Shown here: positions 1 to 7,769 of the stretch, piece by piece
Layout of the letters: each line of letters opens with the position of its first letter
Numbering within the stretch: position 1 is the stretch's first letter
DNA from: Sphingomonas sp. BK580
GTDB taxonomy: Bacteria > Pseudomonadota > Alphaproteobacteria > Sphingomonadales > Sphingomonadaceae
Assembly: GCF_014194975.1 (NCBI RefSeq)
Contig: NZ_JACIAY010000002.1
Span: 1 to 64,000, forward strand
Length of the DNA stretch: 64,000 bases
Direction of reading: 5' to 3'
Translations under genes and position numbers: made by a program
Notes under the pieces: generated by a model
Seen by the model: only the letters and a program-made list of their open reading frames with translations
What the model was told of the DNA's origin: nothing
Database searches by the model: none

Positions 1-80
1 CTCACTCACGGACGCCTCCTGCAGTGGTGTTTCAACACCTCCACTTCTGGCACATCGATGCCGTCAGGGGGCGTCCACCC

Positions 81-130
81 CAACGCTTTTGGGTCCTCGC
101 TACGAGCGGGGAGGAAGCCGCAAGCGCCTA
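81..130 (+). repeat. Dispersed repeat, copy 1 (right half)
   Basis: Contains the family core 'cgcttttgggtcctcg' at 85-100 and ends in 'gccgcaagcgcc' as other copies do. The left half (atgaacg...gttggg) is not recognisable here. No gene is seen in positions 1-144. Confidence 0.6.
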
Positions 131-144
131 GCTTCGAACTTTTA

Positions 145-417
145 TTACAACCAGGCGGGAAGGTCGAATGCTTCTCCGGTCGCGTCTTTTGGCGGCGGTC
201 CGATGCTCGTCACGAAACCATCTTGCCATCCGGTCAACCCGAGCTTTGTGGGAATAACGTCAAAGCCGTCGGGATATTCGCAGAAGCCAGGCTTCTCCCT
301 GAGCGCCTCGATCGCCGCCAGGGCCTCCGGCTCAGTTGCGTAGATGCCGATATGAAGCTCCGTGTCCTCGCGATGATCATACTCGCGGGTGAACCAGAGA
401 TCAAAAACCGTGACCAT
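145..417 (-). CDS. Small DUF7336-like protein
   Basis: The product is about 90 residues. The pattern 'HIGIYATEPEALAAIEALREKPGF' to 'GFVT', seen here as an IGIYATEPEA stretch, a KPGF turn and a C-terminal GWQDGFVT, resembles the DUF7336 family of short cytoplasmic proteins whose function is unknown. I chose the ATG at 417 because the family begins with a hydrophobic strand right after Met (MVTVFDLWF). An upstream ATG at 480 would add 21 residues that look non-family. No Shine-Dalgarno sequence decides the start. The gene stands alone between repeat copies. Family assignment is from memory of the pattern, not from a search. Confidence 0.6.
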   Translation of the reverse strand: MVTVFDLWFTREYDHREDTELHIGIYATEPEALAAIEALREKPGFCEYPDGFDVIPTKLGLTGWQDGFVTSIGPPPKDATGEAFDLPAWL

Positions 418-520
418 CGCGAGAAGATATCGGTGCTCTCGAGACGCAGCAAGTGCATGATCGCTGCCGTTCCGAACCAAGCTAAACGCTTTTCGAGGCG
501 CCGAACGGCTTGGGCACCGA

Positions 521-613
521 GATGAACAAGCGGCCGGGTTGAGGAGGCGGGCAGAGGCCCTGAGTGAGCGCTAAGTGGATCCTCGGCACGAGGGCGGAGG
601 GGTCGCAACGCCC
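521..613 (+). repeat. Dispersed repeat, copy 2
   Basis: Starts with 'gatgaacaagcgg', then 'gggttgaggaggcgggcag', 'tgagtgagcgct' and 'cctcggcacgagggcggagg', the same order of blocks as the other copies. The central 'gcttttgggtc' is degraded to 'gctaagtggatc'. Confidence 0.6.
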
Positions 614-633
614 ACTTGTGAAGCGCGCTTTCG

Positions 634-873
634 CTAGCTGGGCCGGGAACCTCGGGCTTGCGCAGCGGCCAAGTAGAGCAGTGTACCGCCTGCAAGAATG
701 TAGATCGCTGCGACGATCCAGAAGGGCAGCGGCTGGGTGACGCGGGCAATCTCTTGTCCAAATCCGCAGTGGATCACGCCGCTAGCCATCTCCCGCACCG
801 TGACGGCGAGGACGTAGAGTCCTCCGATTGCCCAGAAGAATCTTTTGAGGGGACCGCGCACTCTCTTGTTCAT
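634..873 (-). CDS. Small inner-membrane protein, two helices
   Basis: The product is 79 residues: a basic N-terminus (MNKRVRGPLKRFF), a first hydrophobic segment at about 11-25 (WAIGGLYVLAVTV), a polar loop with one Cys, and a second segment at about 46-66 (WIVAAIYILAGGTLLYLAA). This predicts an integral membrane protein with both ends on the same side. I chose the ATG at 873 because the longer form starting at 981 adds a low-complexity leader. I do not recognise the family. It is monocistronic between two repeat copies. Confidence 0.55.
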   Translation of the reverse strand: MNKRVRGPLKRFFWAIGGLYVLAVTVREMASGVIHCGFGQEIARVTQPLPFWIVAAIYILAGGTLLYLAAAQARGSRPS

Positions 874-1043
874 AGCCCGCGGACATAGCAGGTGCGCCTC
901 TGCGCTCAAACTCGGAAGCAGGAGCTTCCTCGGCCTCCGCCCGATTGCGGACGGCACATCCGTTTGCGACACTCCGATCATGCGGAACGTATTGACGAGG
1001 CTCCTTACCTTCGCGCGGAACGCCCAGAAGCCTCGAGCAGCGA

Positions 1044-1137
1044 GATGAACGAGCGGCTGGAGTTGGGAAGCGGGGATGGACGCCTGAATGGCCGCTTGTG
1101 GGTCTCGGCGCGGAGGGGCAGAGGCGGCAAGCGCCCA
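1044..1137 (+). repeat. Dispersed repeat, copy 3 (most complete)
   Basis: Shows all blocks: 'gatgaacgagcggctggag', 'ttgggaagcgggga', 'gaatggccgcttgtgggtctcgg' and 'gcggcaagcgcccaa'. The rest of the gene-free stretch 874-1336 shows no convincing coding frame or RNA gene. Confidence 0.65.
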
Positions 1138-1336
1138 AAGCCGGTCACTCAGGGCCGCTTAGCGCCATCTCATCTTCGGACGCTTGTTGATCTCGCCCCT
1201 CGAGCCTTGGCGCGGGCACCAGTTTGATCGCGCGTCCGGGTAAGGCTATCCGCTAAGACGCTGCGAGTGCGTTGGCGGTGGCGGATTGCCTAACGGCTGC
1301 CACATCGTCGTGGGTCAACACAACCCATATGCGCCA

Positions 1337-2062
1337 TCAAACCTTACTGGCGTGAGTGGGATGCAGGTAGCTGGGATCAAAAGAAGCCTCTTTACGCAAG
1401 GCCGCTAAATCAGGGATGTGCAGGGCTCCTTGGTGAACGGTCGCGAGTCCACGCTCTCGTAGCTGCCTCATAATTCGATTTACGTGCACCGGAGTGATGC
1501 CGAGCGCGTCGCCAAGCTGCTCCTGTGTGATCGGCAGCTCCAATTTGCGTTCGTTATCCATAGCATCTGGAATGAGTCGGGCCTCAAGTTCACAGAGCAG
1601 GTGAGCGATTGTTCTAAGCGCGTCGGTAGAATTGACGAGCCATGTTCGCAGAGTAGCCTCGTCGATAAGTTTCGCCTGCCAAAGCGCTCTGCTTATCGCC
1701 GGAGAGTCGGTCGCTAAGGCGTTGAAGTTGGCCAGCTCGATTTTGGCGAGGGAGCAATTTGTAAGCGCGGTTATTGAGTGATCCATCGGCGCATGACACA
1801 CGGCGTGGATACCGCAAAAGTCTCCTGGCAGAAGGTATCCAGTCATACGCCGGCTTCCATTCGGCCGCAGGTTATACCTTCCAGCCCAGCCATCCAAGAT
1901 GACGTATAGGTAGGACGGCGCCTCGCCCTTAATGATTGCGTCACGGCCTTTGTCGATATGCCGCTTTGCAAAGGGAAGCTGGTGTAATGCACGCTCGTCT
2001 TGCTCGGTCAGCCGAGCGAGCCTTTTCAGTCTTTCAACAAACGGTGCTAGTGACATCGCCAC
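1337..2062 (-). CDS. Crp/Fnr family transcriptional regulator
   Basis: The product is 241 residues, the usual Crp/Fnr length. Residues about 25-115 form a cyclic-nucleotide-binding-type beta roll (GEAPSYLYVILDGWAGRY, then YLLPGDFCG). Residues about 178-200 form the C-terminal winged helix-turn-helix of the HTH_Crp_2 kind (ITQEQLGDALGITPVHVNRIM). The N-terminus lacks the FNR cysteine cluster, so an oxygen-sensing [4Fe-4S] centre is not expected, and the Arg/Ser pair that binds cAMP in Crp is not obvious, so the ligand is unknown. It is probably a lone regulator; the upstream 370 bp hold its promoter and a repeat copy. Sphingomonads carry many such paralogues. Confidence 0.88.
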   Translation of the reverse strand: MAMSLAPFVERLKRLARLTEQDERALHQLPFAKRHIDKGRDAIIKGEAPSYLYVILDGWAGRYNLRPNGSRRMTGYLLPGDFCGIHAVCHAPMDHSITALTNCSLAKIELANFNALATDSPAISRALWQAKLIDEATLRTWLVNSTDALRTIAHLLCELEARLIPDAMDNERKLELPITQEQLGDALGITPVHVNRIMRQLRERGLATVHQGALHIPDLAALRKEASFDPSYLHPTHASKV

Positions 2063-2344
2063 TACCTATGCCAACACGCATCCTCAGCAGGTGCTTCACC
2101 TTGGTTCATAACCCAGGCAAACCAAAGGCTGCCTTAACCTGGGACTAGCCAGAAGGCTGCGAGCCGCCGAGAGCGTTACATCGCGCGTTGTCGGTCAACC
2201 AAAACAACTATGCTCGGGATTCTCCTGCGCGGGCACTTACGCGCCCGAAACACTGTGATGCGCCACTCGCACGAGCGCTGACATGCCCTAAGCTCTTCAT
2301 CAGGCTGTCTGCGAACAGGGGTGCTCAGTCGGTCAGAGATGGCG

Positions 2345-2412
2345 CAGGTAAACGAGCGGCCGGAGTTGGGAAGCGGGTAGGGGCGTCTGGATGACCGCTC
2401 TTGGGTCCCGCC
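2345..2412 (+). repeat. Dispersed repeat, copy 4
   Basis: Contains 'aacgagcggccggagttgggaagcggg' split over 2351-2377 and 'tggatgaccgctcttgggtcccg' at 2389-2411. The remainder of the gene-free stretch 2063-2432 shows nothing else recognisable except the upstream region of the Crp-like gene. Confidence 0.65.
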
Positions 2413-2432
2413 CGCTCAGAGAAGCAAGTAAC

Positions 2433-3041
2433 TTACCCCGGGGCGAACTCGGCGGTGACCGCATCGAAAGCGCCGCGAAGAACCTCGTCGAACGGCCGGG
2501 CGCCGCCCTCTTGGCTGAAGGTCTCAGACGCGAGGCGGGTAGTGCCGACAGCGATCATTGCGAGTACCCGCAACCTCGTCTCCCGCTCTGGCTCGGGCCA
2601 GCGCTCGCGCAGCGCGGTGAGTAGCGCTTCCTCCTGCTGGCGATAGCTCGCCTGCTTACGGGCCTGCACCGAGGCGCTGCCTCGCATCAGCCTATCCAAG
2701 GCTAGCATGTCGTCGTGCGGGAGCGACGCGCATACGCTCAGCGCCGCGCCGCGCACGAGCTCAAACGGCGAGTCGCTTGCCGGCGCCCTGCGGATTTCAG
2801 AAGCGAACAGCTCACCGATATCATTCTGCAACGAGAGCAGAATGTCGTCCTTCGACTCAAAATAGTGAAAGAAGGTTCGGCGCGAAATGCCTGCCGCTGC
2901 CGCGATCTCGTCCACCGTCGCGCCATCGAAGCCCTTCTCGATGAACAAGCACACGCCCGCGTCCGTGATCCGCCGCTGTGTCTCGCGACGTTTGCGCTCT
3001 CGGACACCGGGCGGCCGGGAGGCTGCAGAGCGATCAGTCAC
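2433..3041 (-). CDS. TetR/AcrR family repressor
   Basis: The product is about 202 residues. The N-terminal DNA-binding domain is typical: a basic lead (RERKRRETQRRI), then a helix-turn-helix (TVDEIAAAAGISRRTFFHYF) followed by ESKDDILL. The remaining 130 residues are the ligand-binding part, which gives no clue to the inducer. I chose the GTG at 3041, which follows 'gaaggtggag'; a longer reading would start with a GTG at 3068, inside the operator palindrome, which is unlikely. It is divergent from the SDR pair at 3122-4846 across two operator-like palindromes, so it probably represses that pair and itself. Confidence 0.88.
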   Translation of the reverse strand: MTDRSAASRPPGVRERKRRETQRRITDAGVCLFIEKGFDGATVDEIAAAAGISRRTFFHYFESKDDILLSLQNDIGELFASEIRRAPASDSPFELVRGAALSVCASLPHDDMLALDRLMRGSASVQARKQASYRQQEEALLTALRERWPEPERETRLRVLAMIAVGTTRLASETFSQEGGARPFDEVLRGAFDAVTAEFAPG

Positions 3042-3062
3042 CAACTCCACCTTCAGAAATGC

Positions 3063-3100
3063 TTGCACTCAGTGCAAATATGGCGTTACACCGAGTGCAA
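3063..3100. promoter_or_regulatory. Double operator for the divergent TetR regulator
   Basis: A perfect 7-1-7 palindrome TTGCACTCAGTGCAA lies at 3063-3077 and a degenerate copy, TTACACCGAGTGCAA, at 3086-3100. The centres are 23 bp apart, about two helical turns. Both lie in the short gap between the regulator and the SDR gene, where TetR operators normally sit. Confidence 0.75.
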
Positions 3101-3121
3101 GTTTAGCGAAAGGGTCTTAGC

Positions 3122-4039
3122 ATGGCAAGGTGGACGAACGCCGACATGTCGCCACAGCATGATCGAACAGCGATCGTGACCGGTACCGGCGGACTAGGCT
3201 TCGAGGATGCTCTTGCACTGGCACGCGCAGGCGCCCGCGTCGTCGTTGCAGGCAGGAACGCGGCAAAGGGCGCTGAGGCGGTGAGCAGGATACAGGCGGC
3301 CGTGCCCTTGGCTTACGTGAACTTTGAGGCTTTGGACCTGGCCGATCTCGCTTCGATCGCTGCGTTCGCCGCGCGCATCGCCGAACGTCACGGGATGATC
3401 GACATGCTGATCAACAACGCCGGTGTGATGGTGCCGCCACGTCGCAAAGTCACCGCAGACGGTTTCGAGCTGCAACTCGGGACCAATTACCTTGGTCACT
3501 TCGCTCTTACCGCCCACCTGCTGCCGCTGCTGAGCGAGAGCGCTCGCGTCGTCTCGCTGTCGAGCGTCGCTGCGCGCGCTGGCTCCATCGACTTCGACGA
3601 CCTGAACTCGACACGCGCCTACGCCGCGATGAAGGCCTATAGCCAGTCGAAGCTGGCCTGCCTCATGTTCGCACTGGAGCTGCAGCGGAGGAGTGATGCA
3701 CAGGGCTGGGGCATCCTCAGCATCGCCTCGCACCCGGGGATCGCGCGAACGGATCTGCTCCACAACGGGCCTGGGCGCCGCAGCGCACACGGGCTCGCGC
3801 GGACGCTGCTGCCGTTCCTCTTTCAGCCAGCCGACCGCGGCGCGTTACCGACGCTCTACGCGGCGACTGCGCGCGATGCGGTCGGAGGCGCGTATTATGG
3901 TCCCGACGGCATCGCCGAGGTGCGTGGCTATCCGACCCTCGCGAAAGTGCCGGCGCAGGCGCTGGACCAGGATGTAGCAGTACGCCTCTGGCAAGCTTCT
4001 GAGGAGCTTACCGGGGTCTGCTTCCCGGAGGGCGCGTGA
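3122..4039 (+). CDS. Short-chain dehydrogenase/reductase (retinol-dehydrogenase-like)
   Basis: The product is 305 residues, the length of the longer SDRs that resemble retinol/WW-domain oxidoreductases. Visible motifs are the nucleotide loop near residues 19-25, NNAG near 98-101, the catalytic Ser in SLSSVAA and YSQSK near 178-182. It should be a cytoplasmic NAD(P)-dependent oxidoreductase of unknown substrate. An oddity is that the glycine-rich loop reads TGTGGLG, one residue shorter than the usual TGxxxGxG. The ATG at 3122 follows 'aaaggg'; an internal ATG at 3146 is also possible. It is probably the first gene of an operon with the SDR at 4115, controlled by the divergent TetR. Confidence 0.88.
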   Translation: MARWTNADMSPQHDRTAIVTGTGGLGFEDALALARAGARVVVAGRNAAKGAEAVSRIQAAVPLAYVNFEALDLADLASIAAFAARIAERHGMIDMLINNAGVMVPPRRKVTADGFELQLGTNYLGHFALTAHLLPLLSESARVVSLSSVAARAGSIDFDDLNSTRAYAAMKAYSQSKLACLMFALELQRRSDAQGWGILSIASHPGIARTDLLHNGPGRRSAHGLARTLLPFLFQPADRGALPTLYAATARDAVGGAYYGPDGIAEVRGYPTLAKVPAQALDQDVAVRLWQASEELTGVCFPEGA

Positions 4040-4114
4040 CGATCCCGCGCCGCATAGGAGGCGCGACGGGCATTCCACGGGTGCACGAACCTTCGAACTG
4101 GAGGGAAGACGACG

Positions 4115-4846
4115 ATGCAGATTGACGGTGCGGTGGTGGCGATCACTGGGGCGAGCGGCGGTATCGGAGAAGCGTCCGCTCGCTATCTTGCCGAACGGGG
4201 CGCGAGGGTGGTGCTGGGCGCGCGGAACCACGAGCGGCTGCAACTCCTTGTCGAGGAGATCAGGGCGAGCGGTGGAGCCGCGACCCACGTTCCCGTCGAT
4301 GTCCGGCGGCGCGATGACGTGGCTAGGTTGGCACGGCACGCGGTTGCGACCTTCGGTCGCCTCGATGTGTTCGTCGCCAATGCCGGCGCGATGCCGATCG
4401 GTCCTGTCGACGAACTCGCCCTCGACGACTGGGAGACGATGGTCGACGTCAACGTTAAGGGCGTTCTTTGGAGCATCGCCGCGGCGCTCCCGATTTTCCG
4501 CGAGCAGGGCTCCGGCCACTTCATCGCTGTGGCGTCGACGGCAGCGCGCAAGATCGCCCCGAACATGGCGGTCTATTCAGGCACGAAGGCGGCGGTCGTC
4601 GCGATCTGCGATGGCCTGCGTCAGGAGCTTGCCGGAGATCTGCGCGTGACTACTCTGACGCCTGGCTTCACAGCTACCGGCTTTGCTGACCACATTCGCG
4701 ATGCGGCCCTTCGAGAGCAGATCGCGGCGGGCGGGTCGATCGCCATGTCGCCGAAAGCCATAGCGGAAGCCATCGCCTACGCCATCGGGCAGCCCGCGGG
4801 GGTGAACGTCGGCGAAATCGTGATCAGGCCTACCGCGCAGGCCTAG
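4115..4846 (+). CDS. Short-chain dehydrogenase/reductase (classical)
   Basis: The product is 243 residues, a classical SDR length. It has TGASGGIG at about 11-18, a VANAG loop near 88-92, the catalytic Ser in VASTAARK, YSGTK near 154-158 and the PGF segment after the active site. It is an NAD(P)-dependent oxidoreductase related to the serine/3-hydroxy acid dehydrogenase (YdfG-like) branch; the substrate is not known. The start follows 'ggagggaagacgacg', a good ribosome site. It lies 75 bp after the other SDR and probably shares its TetR-controlled transcript. Confidence 0.9.
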   Translation: MQIDGAVVAITGASGGIGEASARYLAERGARVVLGARNHERLQLLVEEIRASGGAATHVPVDVRRRDDVARLARHAVATFGRLDVFVANAGAMPIGPVDELALDDWETMVDVNVKGVLWSIAAALPIFREQGSGHFIAVASTAARKIAPNMAVYSGTKAAVVAICDGLRQELAGDLRVTTLTPGFTATGFADHIRDAALREQIAAGGSIAMSPKAIAEAIAYAIGQPAGVNVGEIVIRPTAQA

Positions 4847-4995
4847 CCGTGCCGCGATCACGCGGCCGTGCATCGATCGTTGCGCCTGCCTCAGCCGGTT
4901 ATGATGCCGATCGTCACACAAGACGTAAATGACCGGGTTGATATGTACGTCTTGCATGAAGGAGGGTCTGCTTCTGGAGAGCGCCACTACCCGGG

Positions 4996-5048
4996 TGAAG
5001 GATGGCTTTTGGGTCCTCGGCACGAGAGGGCAGGGGGCCGCAAGCGCC
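4996..5048 (+). repeat. Dispersed repeat, copy 5 (right half)
   Basis: Reads 'ggatggcttttgggtcctcgg' in two blocks, then 'cacgagagggcagggg' and 'gccgcaagcgcc', nearly identical to the right half of copy 1. Confidence 0.65.
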
Positions 5049-5210
5049 CCCGAACCGGACATAAGCATCACGCTCCTCCGGCCGAGAGGCAGGGGGCAGT
5101 GACCGATCCGCGAGAGGCATAACCAACTAGCACTCTGCCCGACGTCCGTGTGCGCCCAGACCCGACCGGGCCAACAGCTTCGCGGCGCGTCACGCGTGCT
5201 GGCCGCGGAG

Positions 5211-5275
5211 ATGAACGGACGTCCGCAGTTGGGGGTCGGGCAGGGCGCCGGGAGTGACTGCTTCTGGGTCACGAT
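5211..5275 (+). repeat. Dispersed repeat, copy 6
   Basis: Starts 'atgaacggacgtccgcag', then 'ttgggggtcgggcagg' and 'gagtgactgcttctgggtcacg'. Together copies 5 and 6 occupy much of the gene-free stretch 4847-5366; no gene is seen there. Confidence 0.65.
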
Positions 5276-5366
5276 GGAGATATAACGGAGGTCCAACGTA
5301 GAGGTCACCACCATTCCCTCCTGACTTCTCAATCGGTGCGGTTCGGCGCACCACTACGTCGCCGCT

Positions 5367-5414
5367 ATGGAGATCTCAACTTTCGATCTCGAACTGCTAC
5401 GCCGCGCGCGATAG
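5367..5414 (+). other. Possible 15-residue leader peptide 1
   Basis: An ATG at 5367 opens MEISTFDLELLRRAR and stops at TAG 5412-5414. A matching peptide lies at 7395-7442 in front of a paralogous downstream gene; both start after 'cactay...gccrct', share M-x-I, then DLE-x-L, and stop at codon 16. The frame continues without another stop into the gene at 5445. No Shine-Dalgarno sequence is visible, so translation is unproven. It could instead be a degenerate 5' end of the downstream gene. Confidence 0.4.
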
Positions 5415-5444
5415 CTGGATCGCCACCTCAACGAGGATGGTGGG

Positions 5445-5981
5445 ATGGTACGGTGGCATCGATCGAGATCCGGTGACCTCGCGCTTCGCGCCGGCGGTCT
5501 GTCTCTGTGCGCGCTCGCGTACATGGCCACCTCGAGGCTGGCATCCATGCATGTGCCCCCGATGAGAGCAGGCCTGACCTCCTTCGTGCTCGCCGCGCTC
5601 GGCTTCGTGGCGGCGAGCGCAGGCGGCCTGCTGCTCACGCTGGGTCGGCGCCTGTTCGACGAGGTGGAGGTGAGCGCTCGGTGGCGACACCACTCGCGTG
5701 TGAACGTCTCTTCTTCAATGGAGCAACTCTCGGTGGACTACATCAAGGAGCCCGCGCTTCTCGTCGTCGGACGTGATGCCGATGGCAGCTGGACCGTGCG
5801 CGAGAGCGCAGGAATGCTGCTCGGTCGCTTCGCCTCGGCAGAAGCGGTGCGGCGTTTCGCGCAGGCGGAGAGAGCTGGGCAGCCACAGGTCGCGATCGCA
5901 TCGTCGGCGGGCACGGTGCCCAAGATCGATGGACTTCTTAGCCTGCGCATCGTCGACGCGAAGGCGGCGGCAAGTGCGTAA
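5445..5981 (+). CDS. Two-helix membrane protein fused to a small soluble domain
   Basis: The product is 178 residues and I do not recognise a named family. Residues about 12-30 and 43-66 are hydrophobic helices, the second ending in LLLTLGRRLFDEVE. Residues about 92-160 form a soluble domain (VVGRDADGSWTVRES...G.LLGRFASAEAVRRFAQAER) that matches the free-standing protein at 7495-7758. The two-helix part matches the proteins at 5974 and 8285. It therefore looks like a fusion of the two modules that are separate genes 2 kb further on. An internal ATG at 5718 could restart the soluble domain alone. It heads an operon running to lysA. Confidence 0.6.
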   Translation: MVRWHRSRSGDLALRAGGLSLCALAYMATSRLASMHVPPMRAGLTSFVLAALGFVAASAGGLLLTLGRRLFDEVEVSARWRHHSRVNVSSSMEQLSVDYIKEPALLVVGRDADGSWTVRESAGMLLGRFASAEAVRRFAQAERAGQPQVAIASSAGTVPKIDGLLSLRIVDAKAAASA

Positions 5982-6366
5982 GATCCCCGCTCGCCTGCTC
6001 GGCGTCCTGCTGCTTGTCGCCGCGGCCGGCACGTCTCTGCTCCACCGTGCCGTGTACGAGATGGTCGCGACGGGACCGGCACACCTGGCAGAGTTCGCTC
6101 TGGGACTGGTCAGCTTCCTACTGGCGATCGGCGGTATCCTGCTGCTGGTGCACGGACGAAAGTTGCTCGAGCCCTTACCGCAAGCTCGCCCGGAACGAGC
6201 GACCTCGCTGCAGGAGCGGTTCACGAGCCCGATCTCGCCTGCCAGTCGGGCGTTCGATACGCGGCGCTCCGCATCGCTGATGCAGGCCCGTCACGTCATC
6301 GCGGTTGCTCGTGCCCGATCGGCGAAGGTGCGGCAGATCACGAGCCTCGCTCACCGGCACCGCTGA
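5974..6366 (+). CDS. Two-helix membrane protein with basic tail
   Basis: The product is about 130 residues if the GTG at 5974 is used, which overlaps the previous stop by 8 bases and suggests coupled translation. Hydrophobic segments are at about 7-24 (LLGVLLLVAAAG) and 42-62 (LVSFLLAIGGILLLV), followed by HGRKLLEPLP and a long basic, probably cytoplasmic tail. The second helix with its HGR+L end is shared with the proteins at 5445 and 8285. The function is unknown; its place just before corA suggests a role at the membrane in the same process. Confidence 0.6.
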   Translation: MRKIPARLLGVLLLVAAAGTSLLHRAVYEMVATGPAHLAEFALGLVSFLLAIGGILLLVHGRKLLEPLPQARPERATSLQERFTSPISPASRAFDTRRSASLMQARHVIAVARARSAKVRQITSLAHRHR

Positions 6367-6379
6367 AGCGCTTCAGCTC

Positions 6380-7348
6380 GTGCCGGTCGTCGCCGCGTAT
6401 CTGTATCGCCATGGCCGGCGTGTTCGCGAAATCGCGATCGAGGAACAGGTCAGCTGTCCGAGCGACCGTTCCGAGTTCGTCTGGATCGGGCTCAGCGACC
6501 CGTGTTCCGAAGAGATCGAGACGTTGCAGCGGCTCTACGGCCTGCATCCGCTCGCAGTCGAGGACTCGCTCAAGGACGGTCAGCTGCCCAAGGTCGACGT
6601 CTACGGCGATCAACTGTTCGTGATCGGCCGCACCGCCTATCTGTGCGACGGTCGCATCGTCTACGGCCAGACCGCCGCCTTCCTTGGCCACAGTCACATC
6701 ATCACCGTGCGCCAGGGCTCGACCCGCTCGCACAGGCCGCTGCGCGAACACCTCGAGGCCGCGCCCGACCTGCTCGGCAAGGGCGGCGACTATGTCCTTC
6801 ATGCGGTACTTGATTTCATCGTCGACGGCTATCTGCCGCTGGTGACCGCGCTGGAGGAGGAGGTGTCGGCGATGGAGCAGCGCATGCTCGACACCTTTCT
6901 CGATCGTGCCGAGATCGCCCGGATCTTCGCCCTACGCCGTGATCTGATGCGCTTCGATCGGATCCTGGTGCCGATGGAGGAGGTGGCGCGCAAGCTCGCC
7001 AAGAACGAGCTCCCGTGCGTCGACACGGAGGCACGCCACTATTTCCGCGACGTCCTCGACCACGTCCGCCGCGTCGAGGCGATGACGAGTGGGCTGCGCG
7101 AGCTGCTCACTTCGGTGTTCGAGTTCAGCAATCTGATCGAGCAGCAGCGCACCGGCGCGATCGCGCGCCAGCTCGCCGCCTGGGCGGCGATCCTGGCGGT
7201 GCCGACCGCCATCGCGGGGATCTACGGCATGAACTTCGAGCACATGCCCGAGCTGCACAGCCGTTACGGCTACCCCGCCACGCTGGTGGCCATTCTTATG
7301 ATCTGCTCGGCGCTGTACTGGCGGTTCAGGCGCGCTCGCTGGCTGTGA
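6380..7348 (+). CDS. CorA-type magnesium/divalent cation channel
   Basis: The product is about 322 residues, close to the usual CorA length. There is a large cytoplasmic alpha/beta domain first (WIGLSDP, then HPLAVED), a long helical stalk (about 150-255), and two C-terminal membrane helices with the signature GMN in GIYGMNFEHMPEL near residue 283. The loop after GMN keeps the acidic residue of the MPEL motif. It forms homopentameric channels that take up Mg2+ (in some members Zn2+ is exported). I chose the GTG at 6380 because it follows the previous stop by 13 bases; an ATG at 6305 would overlap the previous gene by 62 bases. It is the third gene of the 5445-9795 run. Confidence 0.9.
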   Translation: MPVVAAYLYRHGRRVREIAIEEQVSCPSDRSEFVWIGLSDPCSEEIETLQRLYGLHPLAVEDSLKDGQLPKVDVYGDQLFVIGRTAYLCDGRIVYGQTAAFLGHSHIITVRQGSTRSHRPLREHLEAAPDLLGKGGDYVLHAVLDFIVDGYLPLVTALEEEVSAMEQRMLDTFLDRAEIARIFALRRDLMRFDRILVPMEEVARKLAKNELPCVDTEARHYFRDVLDHVRRVEAMTSGLRELLTSVFEFSNLIEQQRTGAIARQLAAWAAILAVPTAIAGIYGMNFEHMPELHSRYGYPATLVAILMICSALYWRFRRARWL

Positions 7349-7394
7349 GCCAGCGGCGAGATGCGACGAGCCGTTGACGCACTATGCCGCCACT

Positions 7395-7442
7395 ATGCCG
7401 ATCCCAGGCATCGATCTCGAAAGACTATGGAAGCGTGCGTAG
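7395..7442 (+). other. Possible 15-residue leader peptide 2
   Basis: The ATG at 7395 gives MPIPGIDLERLWKRA and stops at codon 16, as in the peptide at 5367. Six of fifteen positions are identical and the flanking DNA is also similar. It lies 52 bases before the gene at 7495. No Shine-Dalgarno sequence is visible. Confidence 0.4.
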
Positions 7443-7494
7443 CTGAGATGGGCGGGCACGCGATGCCCGTTCATCGAAGGCATCAGCAGCGATC

Positions 7495-7758
7495 ATGTCG
7501 TCTGAACCTCTCCCGGAGCCCGACGAACGCGGCCCCGTCATCTACGTCGGTCAGGACCATGCCGGTCACTGGCTCGTCCAGGACGGCGCAGGCAAGCTCG
7601 AGGGCCGCTTCACGTCCCGCGGCGCCGCACTCAGCTTCGCCCACGCCGAGCGCGAGATCTACCACGCCAGCCTCGAGATGGCGGTCACGCTGCTCAAGCC
7701 CCTCGTCCCGTTCGGTCCGGTCCCCGCCGGCGAGCGCGCGCTCGTGCGCGCGGCCTGA
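7495..7758 (+). CDS. Small soluble protein, paralogue of the C-terminal part of the 5445 product
   Basis: The product is 87 residues, with one domain: VIYVGQDHAGHWLVQD, then GRFTSRGAALSFAHAERE. The same pattern of a beta hairpin with a central Trp followed by a G-R-F-x-S turn and a helix occurs at residues 103-145 of the protein at 5445. It resembles short DUF2188-like domains, but I cannot confirm that. It is probably cytoplasmic. It lies 11 bases before the methyltransferase-like gene. Confidence 0.65.
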   Translation: MSSEPLPEPDERGPVIYVGQDHAGHWLVQDGAGKLEGRFTSRGAALSFAHAEREIYHASLEMAVTLLKPLVPFGPVPAGERALVRAA

Positions 7759-7769
7759 AGGAGGTCACG

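Noticed and set aside
5415..5444. Readthrough or recoding of the TAG at 5412 into the downstream gene
   Set aside because: The frame is open, but one short stretch without a recoding signal is not enough to propose it, and the second copy of the peptide is out of frame with its downstream gene.
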